Source of the DNA: Clostridium paraputrificum
Lineage (GTDB): Bacteria; Bacillota; Clostridia; Clostridiales; Clostridiaceae
Assembly (NCBI RefSeq): GCF_900447045.1
Contig: NZ_UAWH01000014.1
Location: 1,238,501 to 1,302,500 of the forward strand
DNA length: 64,000 bases
Direction: 5' to 3'
Below the pieces are notes generated by a model, which worked only from the letters and a program-made list of their open reading frames with translations, did no database searches and was not told the DNA's origin. This document shows, piece by piece, positions 1-7,812 of the stretch (position 1 is its first letter; every line of letters begins with the position of its first letter). Position numbers and translations under genes: made by a program.

Positions 1-94
1 ATAATATAATTAACAGTATATTAATAAAATATTCAGAATTTTGTGTTAAAATTAGTAATATAAAGTAGAAATAGAGAAAAAAGGAGGAAAGATT

Positions 95-475
95 ATGGAA
101 ACAAAATTTTTAATTTGCAAACATTGTGGTAATATCGTTGAAGTAATAAGAGAATCAGGAGTATCTATAGTTTGTTGTGGTGAAAAGATGAGTGAGTTAA
201 AGGCTAACACAACAGATGGTGCAGTAGAAAAACATGTTCCTGTTGTCAATATTGATGGTAATAAAGTAGAGGTAGTTGTAGGAAGCACTTTACATCCAAT
301 GGTGGAAGCTCATTATATACAATGGATATATCTAAAAACTGATAAGGGTGTTCAAAAGAAATATTTATCACCAAGTGATGAACCAAAAGCAGAGTTTGTT
401 ATAGGTGATGATGAAAAAGTAATTGAAGCATATGAATACTGTAATTTACATGGTCTTTGGAAAAAAGAAATTTAA
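95..475 (+). CDS. dfx: Desulfoferrodoxin (superoxide reductase)
   Basis: Reduces superoxide to hydrogen peroxide in the cytoplasm, without making oxygen as superoxide dismutase does. The 126-residue length fits the two-domain desulfoferrodoxin class. The N-terminal desulforedoxin domain has the rubredoxin-like iron ligands Cys8, Cys11, Cys27 and Cys28. The catalytic centre II ligands are visible as His47, His67, His73, Cys116 and His119, with Glu45 next to the first histidine. The start is fixed by AAGGAGG at 81-87, 7 nt upstream of the ATG. It lies 21 nt before rubrerythrin and shares its downstream terminator, so the two form an oxygen-defence operon in which superoxide is turned into peroxide and peroxide into water. 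Family assignment is from conserved motifs and is very secure. Confidence 0.97.
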   Translation: METKFLICKHCGNIVEVIRESGVSIVCCGEKMSELKANTTDGAVEKHVPVVNIDGNKVEVVVGSTLHPMVEAHYIQWIYLKTDKGVQKKYLSPSDEPKAEFVIGDDEKVIEAYEYCNLHGLWKKEI

Positions 476-496
476 ATAATTAACGAGGTGATTTTA

Positions 497-1036
497 ATGA
501 AGGATTTAAAAGGTACAAAAACAGAAGCTAATTTAATGGAAGCCTTTGCAGGCGAATCAATGGCAACTAATAAGTATATGTATTATGCATCTAAAGCTAA
601 GAAAGATGGTTATGTTCAAATAGCATCTATTTTTGAAGAAACTGCAAAAAATGAAAAGGAACATGCAAAGCTTTGGTTTAAGTTATTACATGATGGAATT
701 GGACAAACTACTACTAATTTAAGTGATGCAGCTGATGGAGAAAACTACGAATGGACAGACATGTATGATAAATTTGCTAAAGAAGCAAGAGAAGAAGGCT
801 TTGAACATATAGCTAAGCTTTTTGAAGGCGTTGCTGCAATTGAAAAGGAACATGAAGAAAGATATAGAAAGCTTTTAGCTAATATAGAAGGAGATTTAGT
901 ATTCTCTAAGGATGAAGATGTAATTTGGCAATGCTCAAATTGTGGACATATCTGTATTGGGAAGAAGGCTCCAGATGTATGCCCAGTATGTGCTCATCCA
1001 CAATCATATTTCCAAGTAAAAGCAGAAAATTATTAA
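497..1036 (+). CDS. rbr: Rubrerythrin (NADH-linked peroxidase)
   Basis: Reduces hydrogen peroxide with a non-haem di-iron centre, completing the pathway begun by desulfoferrodoxin. The 179-residue protein has a four-helix di-iron domain with the metal-binding glutamates seen in AGESMA (Glu20), the EKEHA motif of the first helix pair and a second EKEHEER motif near residue 114. A C-terminal rubredoxin domain follows, with Cys146, Cys149, Cys162 and Cys165. The ATG at 497 is chosen over an in-frame GTG at 488 because the ribosome binding site GAGGTG (485-490) overlaps that GTG and is 6 nt from the ATG. A strong terminator follows at 1051. Confidence 0.96.
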   Translation: MKDLKGTKTEANLMEAFAGESMATNKYMYYASKAKKDGYVQIASIFEETAKNEKEHAKLWFKLLHDGIGQTTTNLSDAADGENYEWTDMYDKFAKEAREEGFEHIAKLFEGVAAIEKEHEERYRKLLANIEGDLVFSKDEDVIWQCSNCGHICIGKKAPDVCPVCAHPQSYFQVKAENY

Positions 1037-1050
1037 TATAAATAATTAAT

Positions 1051-1083
1051 GGAGGGGAGTTGCAAAGCAATTCCTCTTTTTTT
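1051..1083 (+). terminator. Terminator of the dfx-rbr operon
   Basis: Hairpin with arms GGAGTTGC and GCAATTCC (one G-U pair), AAA loop, followed by seven T. A copy of the dispersed intergenic repeat starts 3 nt after the T-run. Confidence 0.85.
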
Positions 1084-1085
1084 GA

Positions 1086-1281
1086 TGTCTAGGAAAGTAT
1101 AAAATTTCAATTGACTATAACTCAAAGGTATTATTATAATTTCATATTAAAAAAATATAAAATCAAGGATAGTAATTTTATAATTTCCTTACCGTTAGTA
1201 CGCGTGGGGTGGATATTTGTTTCCATGTGACTTGGAGCTTGCGACGGAACAAGGGAAATAAATATCCACTCCACCTTTTTT
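1086..1281 (+). repeat. Dispersed intergenic repeat, copy 1 (full length); predicted small RNA unit
   Basis: A 196-bp element starting TGTCTAGGAAAG and ending in CCACTCCACC plus T6. It matches copy 2 (24944-25139) at all but three positions. Inside is a promoter-like pair, TTGACT at 1111-1116 and TATAAT at 1135-1140 with an 18-nt spacer, predicting an RNA of about 135 nt from near 1147 to the T-run at 1281. The 3' part folds into a long stem (GTGGGGTGGATATTT against AAATATCCACTCCAC) that closes on the best conserved core, GACTTGGAGCTTGCGAC. No protein frame is conserved. It lies between the rbr terminator and the DUF2207 gene, same orientation. No known RNA family was recognised. Confidence 0.85.
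1111..1140 (+). promoter_or_regulatory. Sigma-A type promoter inside repeat copy 1
   Basis: TTGACT (1111-1116), 18-nt spacer, TATAAT (1135-1140). Copy 2 has the same -35 and TATAAA at 24993-24998. It could serve a small RNA ending at 1281 or, by read-through, the DUF2207 gene. Confidence 0.55.
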
Positions 1282-1323
1282 GTGGTAAAATATAGTCAAA
1301 AATAATAAAAAGTGGGGATTGAT

Positions 1324-3711
1324 ATGAAAAAGCTAAAAGGGGTAATAATATCAGTTTTAATTAGTATTTTTATCATTAACATTGTAGAAGTAAGGCCCAA
1401 AGCAGAAGATGAAGGATATTATATAAAAAATATGCAAGTGGATGTGGAGGTTAATGATAAGAGACAGTTTTTTATAACAGAAACAATAGATGTTTACTTT
1501 AATGAAGACAGACATGGCATTAAAAGAGATATAACTACTTCATCAGGTACAGAGGAATGTAGTATTTCAGATATTTCTGTAATAGGGGCACCCTATGAAT
1601 CAACTAAGGAATCAGGGAATGTAAGTTTAAAAATAGGTGATGAAGATGAAACTATAGATGGAGACAAAAGATATATAATAAAATATACTTTAAATTATTA
1701 TGATGATGAAGAAGTTGATGGAGACTATATTTATTTAAATCTATTGCCAACTTGGGATACAAGAGTTGAAAGCTTTAGATCAAATATAACGTATCCTAAG
1801 GGAGGAAAGCTAGAGAATATTACCTTAACAGATGGGGAACATGGAAGTAAAGAAAATAAGCTTTCTAAATATACAGTTAAAAATAACGAAATTATAATTG
1901 AATCTACAAAAGAAATTAAAGAAAATAATGGGATAACTATAAATGCAAGGTTAGAAGAAGGGACATTTAAAAATGTAAAAGAAAGAAAATATCCCTTCAA
2001 TATAAATGATGAAATAGTTAATATTAAGATTACAAAAGAAAAGGAATACTTGGTAGAAAGAGAATTTGAAATAAAGGTTACATCACAAAACTATGATTTT
2101 GGATCAAATGAAATAAAGCTATGGGATGATAATAAATATAATAAGATAAGTGAATTAAGCTGTGATAATTCCCAATTTAAAGTGTCAGAAAAATACTCTT
2201 CAATTTATGTTCCTAAAGAAGTTGGAGTATATAAGGTTAAGGTATCTTATAAGGTTAGGCCAAGACTTGCAGATGATATCTATTTAGGTTTAAAGAGTAA
2301 TAATTATGAAGGTAAGGTTGATAATCTTATTGTAAATGTAGAATCAGAGGTTCCTATAGAAAATGCTTTGGTAAACTTTTTAGATAGAGGCATTGGTAGT
2401 AATAAGGATAGATATACCCTAGCTAGAGAGAATAATAAGGTTACATTTAATAATACAAATACTATTCATCCAAGAGAAAAGGTATTTATATCAATAGACT
2501 GTGATAATAGTTTATTTACAAGAGAGATGGATAAGTCAGAAATAAAAACTATTATTTTATCATTTATAGTAGTAATAATTTCAGGAATTTTATTTTTAGT
2601 ATTTAAAGAAAAAAGGAGATACGAACTAGAGTTAGAGTTTTATCCTCCAGATGGAATGAATAGTGCAGAATTGGCTTATGCCTATAAAAATAGTTGTACA
2701 CCTAAGGATATTACTTCATTAATTTATCTTTGGGCAAGTGAAGGTCATTTAGAAATCAATTTTGATGAGAATAATGAGTTTAAATTGATAAAAATCAGTG
2801 AACTAGATAGTGAGCATAAAAAGTATGAACATACTTTGTTTAAAGGGCTATTTAAGAAAAGTAATGAGGTAACAGAAGCTAAGCTAAGGAATGGAGAGTT
2901 AGAAAATAAAATCTCCTCAGCTATTAATTCAGTTCAATCAGTATTTAAAGGTAAAAGAAAGAAGCTAACAGATGCAAAATCAAGAAAGATTTCAGTGTTG
3001 TTATTATTCATATCATTTATTCCAATGGTATTGTTCTATATCTCTGCCAAGTATACAAGCAATTTAACTAATGGAGATGTAATTGGATTATCTTTAATAT
3101 CAGCTGGAATAATAAGTATTGTGTATATTATAATTTATGCTTTAAACGTAAATAATTTAAATAGAATTGTTACTAATAAAGCTAAATTAGGATTTTTTAT
3201 TGCTTTATTTATATATTTATTATCAGCCTTTATTATAGTATTAATCTTTAAGATAGGATCCTATGCTATAACTGATATTGTAGTAGCTATATGTATTTTT
3301 TCAATAATTATTATGGCAGGACTTTTACCAAAGAGAAGTGAATATGGAAGAAAGATATTAGAAAAAATATTAGGATTCAGAAAATTTTTAGAAACAGCAG
3401 AAAAAGAAAGGTTAGAAGCCTTACTAGAAGAAAATCCAAATTATTTTTATAATATACTTCCTTATGCTCAAGTACTAAATATAACAGATAAATGGGCTGA
3501 TAAATTTGAGGGCATAGAAGTAGATAAATCACCATATTATACAGGGTATACAGATTTAAATAGCTATAGTATGCTTAGGATAATTAGTACTAATATGAAT
3601 TCAGTATCTGATACTGTGGGATCTCATAATACAAGTTCTTCTGATGGAGGTTTCTCGGGTGGAGGTTTCTCAGGAGGAGGAACTGGTGGTGGAAGTGGAT
3701 CAAGCTGGTAG
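1324..3711 (+). CDS. DUF2207 family membrane protein
   Basis: Large surface/membrane protein of 795 residues with no established biochemical role. It has an N-terminal signal or membrane segment (about residues 5-20), a long extracellular beta-rich region to about residue 395, a membrane segment near 400-420, a cytoplasmic part, then four closely spaced hydrophobic helices (about 555-670). It ends in a low-complexity Gly/Ser tail with GGGFSGGG repeats and a terminal GSSW, typical of the DUF2207 family. The ATG at 1324 is preferred over a GTG at 1312, since the GGGG at 1314-1317 is a suitable ribosome binding site for the ATG. It sits alone, directly downstream of repeat copy 1. Function unknown. 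Confidence 0.85.
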   Translation: MKKLKGVIISVLISIFIINIVEVRPKAEDEGYYIKNMQVDVEVNDKRQFFITETIDVYFNEDRHGIKRDITTSSGTEECSISDISVIGAPYESTKESGNVSLKIGDEDETIDGDKRYIIKYTLNYYDDEEVDGDYIYLNLLPTWDTRVESFRSNITYPKGGKLENITLTDGEHGSKENKLSKYTVKNNEIIIESTKEIKENNGITINARLEEGTFKNVKERKYPFNINDEIVNIKITKEKEYLVEREFEIKVTSQNYDFGSNEIKLWDDNKYNKISELSCDNSQFKVSEKYSSIYVPKEVGVYKVKVSYKVRPRLADDIYLGLKSNNYEGKVDNLIVNVESEVPIENALVNFLDRGIGSNKDRYTLARENNKVTFNNTNTIHPREKVFISIDCDNSLFTREMDKSEIKTIILSFIVVIISGILFLVFKEKRRYELELEFYPPDGMNSAELAYAYKNSCTPKDITSLIYLWASEGHLEINFDENNEFKLIKISELDSEHKKYEHTLFKGLFKKSNEVTEAKLRNGELENKISSAINSVQSVFKGKRKKLTDAKSRKISVLLLFISFIPMVLFYISAKYTSNLTNGDVIGLSLISAGIISIVYIIIYALNVNNLNRIVTNKAKLGFFIALFIYLLSAFIIVLIFKIGSYAITDIVVAICIFSIIIMAGLLPKRSEYGRKILEKILGFRKFLETAEKERLEALLEENPNYFYNILPYAQVLNITDKWADKFEGIEVDKSPYYTGYTDLNSYSMLRIISTNMNSVSDTVGSHNTSSSDGGFSGGGFSGGGTGGGSGSSW

Positions 3712-3840
3712 GCTATAGGATTTAACCTCAATATTACAATTAGTTTACAAAGATGTAATTTGATTTAACAATACTATGTTATCATAAGGTTGTAGCAAGA
3801 AATTGATAAAATTTCTTTGGTTTCGTGTTTCATCCTACTT

Positions 3841-3872
3841 AAAAAAGCGTCGCAAAAAATGCGACGCTTTTT
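3841..3872. terminator. Bidirectional terminator
   Basis: Perfect 8-bp stem GCGTCGCA/TGCGACGC with an A-run on one side and a T-run on the other. It separates the convergent DUF2207 gene and the minus-strand membrane protein gene. Confidence 0.9.
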
Positions 3873-3873
3873 T

Positions 3874-4407
3874 CTATTTATTTTTACAATCTACTTCTTT
3901 AATTTTTATGTTTTTAGGTAGTATAACCTTAATGTCTTTAATAGTAGATTTACTATCTTCTACATTTATCTTACAAGATACAAGGTCAGTCTTAGTTGTT
4001 ACTTCCATTTCATATGCTCCATTTTTAGGATTCCTTTTTAATAATAAGTTGACCATTTCTGAGTATTCAATATAGTTATTTTTAAAAACTAAGTAAGTAT
4101 CAAAAAAGTAAAGTTCTTTAATACTTAATCTTATTAGTAGTCCAACTACAATAGTAATTATAACCATTGCTCCAGTAATTATAGGACTGTACCCAGAATT
4201 TCTAAAATAGAAAGCAAATATTATTGTTGCTAGGATTAAACCAAATAAAGGAGCGTAAGAAGTTATTGAACTGGTTTTTACTCTATATTTAATATTTGAT
4301 TTGTTTTTCCATACAGTTTTATAATGAACAGAATATAAAGAGCTTATGTAGTATCCTAGTGTCATTAAAAAAACAATTCCAAGTAATATTATTATAAATG
4401 AATTCAT
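3874..4407 (-). CDS. Small membrane protein of unknown function
   Basis: Protein of 177 residues that I do not recognise. An N-terminal hydrophobic helix (about 4-22) is followed by a charged stretch, two further hydrophobic segments (about 50-95), and a soluble C-terminal part that ends in a lysine-rich tail. The soluble part has beta-strand character (LVFKNNYIEYSEMVNLL) and could be a PH-like or DUF-type domain; this is speculative. The ATG at 4407 is chosen because GGAGG lies 8 nt upstream; an upstream in-frame ATG at 4422 overlaps that site. Monocistronic, ending at the bidirectional terminator. Confidence 0.7.
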   Translation of the reverse strand: MNSFIIILLGIVFLMTLGYYISSLYSVHYKTVWKNKSNIKYRVKTSSITSYAPLFGLILATIIFAFYFRNSGYSPIITGAMVIITIVVGLLIRLSIKELYFFDTYLVFKNNYIEYSEMVNLLLKRNPKNGAYEMEVTTKTDLVSCKINVEDSKSTIKDIKVILPKNIKIKEVDCKNK

Positions 4408-4515
4408 ATGCCATCCCTCCATAATGATAAATAGTCAATGTAGAACATTATACTACTATAAATAATGTAGTCAACTATGTTAAAGGATTTGGTAAAATAG
4501 AGGTTTATAGGTCAC

Positions 4516-4531
4516 CCCCAATGTATAGTGT
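4516..4531. promoter_or_regulatory. NrdR box 1
   Basis: CCCCAATGTATAGTGT resembles the NrdR operator consensus (ACACWATATATWGTGT). Together with the box 30 bp downstream it makes the paired arrangement, about three helical turns apart, by which NrdR represses ribonucleotide reductase genes. The controlled gene, nrdD, starts at 4778. Confidence 0.7.
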
Positions 4532-4545
4532 TAGTTTTAGGTGTA

Positions 4546-4561
4546 CCACAATATATAGTGA
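4546..4561. promoter_or_regulatory. NrdR box 2
   Basis: CCACAATATATAGTGA is a near-consensus NrdR box, exactly 30 bp after box 1. The remainder of the 370-bp gap before nrdD is AT-rich, with a possible -10 (TATAAT, 4703-4708) and no further gene. Confidence 0.75.
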
Positions 4562-4777
4562 AAAATTCTTATCATAACCCGATATTTTGTGCAAATGATG
4601 ATATAGTGCAATAATTAGCAAAAATAATAGAAAAACGAAGAAAGATGAAAATAGTTATAAATATCTATTAATTTAATTTCTGAAAACTATTTTTTTATAA
4701 GTTATAATAGCTTTAGTTGATTTGAAAAAATAAACATATTAAACCATAAGAGGTAATTTATTGTAAGGGGAATGTAC

Positions 4778-7176
4778 ATGGAAGTAATAAAAAGAGATGG
4801 AAGCATAGTTGAATTCAACAAACACAAGATTAGAGAGGCTATTTTAAAGGCTATGAAACATGGAAGTGGTATTTATTTACCAGATATAGCAAAATTAATA
4901 GCAAATGATGCAGAGAATTATTTTAAGGATGAAAATGAAACTCCAACAATTTATAAAATTGAATCTTATGTTTATGAAAGACTAGTGCATTATGGTCAAT
5001 CAATAACAGCTAAATCATATGAGGGATATAGAGCTGTTCAATCATTTAAGAGAAATATTAATACAACAGATGAAAGTATATTAGGGTTAATTCAAAAGAC
5101 AAATGAGGATGTACTAAAGGAAAATTCAAATAAGAATTCTGTAATAGCTGCAACTCAAAGAGATTTAATTGCAGGAGAAGTGTCTAAGGATATATCAAGA
5201 AGAAGATTAATTCCACCACATTTAGTGCAAGCTCATGATGAAGGTGCAATTCACTGGCATGATATGGATTATACTCTATCACCAATATTCAATTGTTGTC
5301 TTATAAATCTTGAGGACATGCTAAACAATGGTACAGTTATAAATGATAAATTAGTAGAATCACCAAAATCCTTTGGTACAGCTTGTACAGTGACTACACA
5401 AATTATTGCTCAAGTTGCATCTAACCAATATGGTGGTCAAAGTATAACAATTAAGCATTTAGCTAAGTTCTTAAGAGTTACATATGACAAGTATTATAAA
5501 TTCTATATGGAAAAATATAATAATGAAGAATTAGCAATAGATTTAGCTAATGACATGAAGATGAAAGACTTGAGGGATGGAGTACAAACTATAAGATATC
5601 AGCTTTCAACTCTTCAAACAACTAACGGACAAGCGCCATTTAGTACAATTTACCTTGAAATTGAAGAAGGTAATGAATATGAAGAGGAAATGGCATTAAT
5701 ATGTGAAGAAATGATTAAACAAAGACTTGAAGGTATGAAGAACTATAAGGGACAAGAAATAGGTGAAGCCTTCCCTAAATTAGTATACCTTTTAGATGAG
5801 CATAACTGCCTAGAAGGTGGAAAGTATGATTACATAACTAAGCTTGCTGCGGAATGTACTGCAAAGAGATTGGTACCTGATTATCAATCAGCTAAGATTA
5901 TGAGAATGAACTATGAAGGAAATACATTCCCACCAATGGGATGTAGATCTCACTTAAGTCCTTGGAAGGATTCAAATGGAGATTATAAGTGGTATGGAAG
6001 ATTCAATCAAGGTGTTATAAGCCTTAACCTTCCACAAATAGGTATTATTGCAAATGGTGATATGGAGTTATTCTGGGAACTTTTAGACCAAAGATTGGCT
6101 TTATGTAAGGAAGCATTAATAACAAGACATAATATGTTATTAGGTACAGTTTCAGATGTTTCGCCAATTCACTGGCAACATGGTGCAATTGCTAGACTTG
6201 AGAAGGGTGAAGCTATAGACAAGCTTCTTAATGAAGGATATTCAACATTATCCCTTGGATATGTAGGAGTACATGAAATGGTTCAATCAATGCTAGGGGT
6301 AAGCCATACAACTCAAGAAGGAGAGAAGTTTGCACTTGAAGTTATGAACCATATGAAGGATGCATGTGATGAGTGGAAGAAGGAAACAGGATTAGGTTTT
6401 GGTTTATATGGAACACCAGCAGAAAACTTAATTTATAGATTCTGTAGATTAGATAAAGCTAGATTTGGAGAAATAAAGAACGTAACAGACAGACTTTATT
6501 ATACAAACTCATATCATGTTCATGTATGTGAGGAAATAGATGCTTTCTCTAAGCTTAAGTTTGAATCTCAATTCCATGGTATTAGTTTAGGTGGTTGTAT
6601 TTCATATGTTGAAGTGCCTGATTTAACAAGAAATGTAGAAGCTGTAGAAAGCCTAATTAACTTCATTTATCACAATATTCAATATGCAGAAATCAATACA
6701 AAACCTGATATATGCTATAGTTGTGGATATACAGGAGAAATTAAGTTAGATGAAAACTTAGAATGGTACTGTCCATCATGTGGTAATAGAGAAGAAAGCG
6801 AAATGCAAGTAATGAGAAGAACTTGTGGGTTAACAATATAGGCTCACGTTAAATTACCGAAACTGCGGGGACATCCTTAGAGCTTAATGCTACCAAGTAA
6901 TATTAGAAATAGTATTATGGCTAAGAGTAATTGCTTAGGTATGGTAAAAAGGCATTAGGATTGGATAATCCGCAACCAAGCTCCTAAAAATATGGAGAAG
7001 GCTCAACGACTATAATGGTAATACATGTGTAATGAACATATTGTAAAGGGATAGTCTAGTCCGACCTTATATAAGGTGTTAAAGTATTGGGAAACCAACG
7101 GTGGTACGATATAGGAACAAATTTCTGGAATAAAGGAAGAACGGCTGAAATAGGAGATAGAGTACTTCATTTATAA
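4778..7176 (+). CDS. nrdD: Anaerobic ribonucleoside-triphosphate reductase, split by a group I intron
   Basis: Class III ribonucleotide reductase making dNTPs from NTPs with a glycyl radical, needing activation by NrdG. Exon 1 is 4778-6830 and exon 2 is 7109-7176; joining them gives 706 residues. An ATP-cone lies at the N terminus (VIKRDGSIVEFNKHK) and the C-terminal zinc site has two CxxC pairs (CYSCG and CPSCG). The radical loop reads RRTCG, Gly684 being the radical site. Unspliced, the frame ends after RRTCGLTI. Spliced, it continues YIGTNFWNKGRT to RVLHL, the usual NrdD ending. The ATG at 4778 is favoured over 4772 because AAGGGG (4765-4770) is 7 nt from it. nrdG follows 12 nt downstream. 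Confidence 0.95.
6831..7108 (+). ncRNA. Group I intron in nrdD (no ORF, 278 nt)
   Basis: Splice sites and core helices are readable by eye. P1: exon end TGTGGGT (6824-6830) pairs with internal guide GCTCACG (6842-6848), with the conserved U-G pair at the 5' splice site. P3: ATTACC (6853-6858) with GGTAAT (7017-7022). P4: TGCGG (6864-6868) with CCGCA (6970-6974). P5: ATCC (6873-6876) with GGAT (6958-6961). P6: CTCC (6981-6984) with GGAG (6994-6997). P7: GACTA (7008-7012) with TAGTC (7052-7056). A P9-like hairpin CCTTATATAAGG follows at about 7064. The last intron base is G7108. Joining T6830 to A7109 restores the nrdD frame exactly. No homing endonuclease is present. Confidence 0.93.
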
Positions 7177-7188
7177 GAAGGTGTTTTC

Positions 7189-7695
7189 ATGAGATATGCA
7201 AAAATAAGAAAATTTGATGTAGCAAATGGACCAGATATAAGAACAACTCTCTTTGTTACAGGATGTACAAATAACTGTGAAGGATGTTTTAACAAAGATC
7301 TTCAAGATTTTAATAGTGGAGAACTTTGGACAAAAGAGATAGAAGATGAATTTTTATCCTATGTTAAAAATCCTAATATTAAGGGAGTAAATATTCTAGG
7401 TGGAGAGCCAATGGAACAAACTATGGATGATTCTTTAGTAAATCTTTTAAAAAGAGTTAAAGAAGAAACAGGGAAAGATATTTGGCTTTGGTCAGGTTAT
7501 ATTTATGAAAATATAATTAATGATGAAAAGAAGAGAAGAATTCTTCAACAAGTTGATGTTCTTATTGATGGACGCTTTCAGCTAGAAAATAGGGACATAA
7601 AACTAAAATATAGAGGCTCAAGTAATCAAAGAGTTATTGATGTTAAAAAGACTCTTGAAACTGGAGAAATAAGTTTAATAATAAAAGATGAATAG
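7189..7695 (+). CDS. nrdG: Anaerobic ribonucleotide reductase activating protein
   Basis: Radical SAM enzyme that creates the glycyl radical on NrdD using S-adenosylmethionine and a 4Fe-4S cluster. The 168 residues contain the cluster motif Cys26-x3-Cys30-x2-Cys33 (CTNNCEGC) and the glycine-rich SAM contact LGGEPM. AAGAAGGTG lies just upstream of the ATG. It is 12 nt after the nrdD exon 2 stop, so it is co-transcribed with nrdD and its mRNA also contains the intron. A long hairpin follows the gene. Confidence 0.96.
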   Translation: MRYAKIRKFDVANGPDIRTTLFVTGCTNNCEGCFNKDLQDFNSGELWTKEIEDEFLSYVKNPNIKGVNILGGEPMEQTMDDSLVNLLKRVKEETGKDIWLWSGYIYENIINDEKKRRILQQVDVLIDGRFQLENRDIKLKYRGSSNQRVIDVKKTLETGEISLIIKDE

Positions 7696-7701
7696 TTGAT
7701 A

Positions 7702-7738
7702 TTTAAAGGAGAAATTGCTTTGCAGTTTCTCCTTTAAA
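7702..7738 (+). terminator. Hairpin after nrdG
   Basis: Seventeen-pair stem (TTTAAAGGAGAAATTGC with its near-perfect complement, one G-U pair), TTT loop. The T-tract after it is weak, so it may act as terminator or mRNA 3' stabiliser. Confidence 0.65.
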
Positions 7739-7812
7739 ATTATTTAGGAGTAATCACTGTTTAGTTTTATTTTCATATAATGTTATAATGAGTAATTATA
7801 AGAAGGGATAGT

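Noticed and set aside
1086..1281. Repeats as remnants of a transposon or group II intron.
   Set aside because: No transposase or reverse transcriptase pieces, no inverted ends, no target duplications and no recognisable domain V; kept as an unclassified repeat.
3803..4075. Plus-strand open frame of 90 codons.
   Set aside because: It begins inside the terminator region and runs antisense through the better supported minus-strand gene (3874-4407).
7100..7116. GGTGGTACGATATAGG looks like the T-box antiterminator motif (GGTGGTACCGCG).
   Set aside because: It is the 3' end of the nrdD group I intron plus exon 2; no T-box stems or downstream terminator are present.
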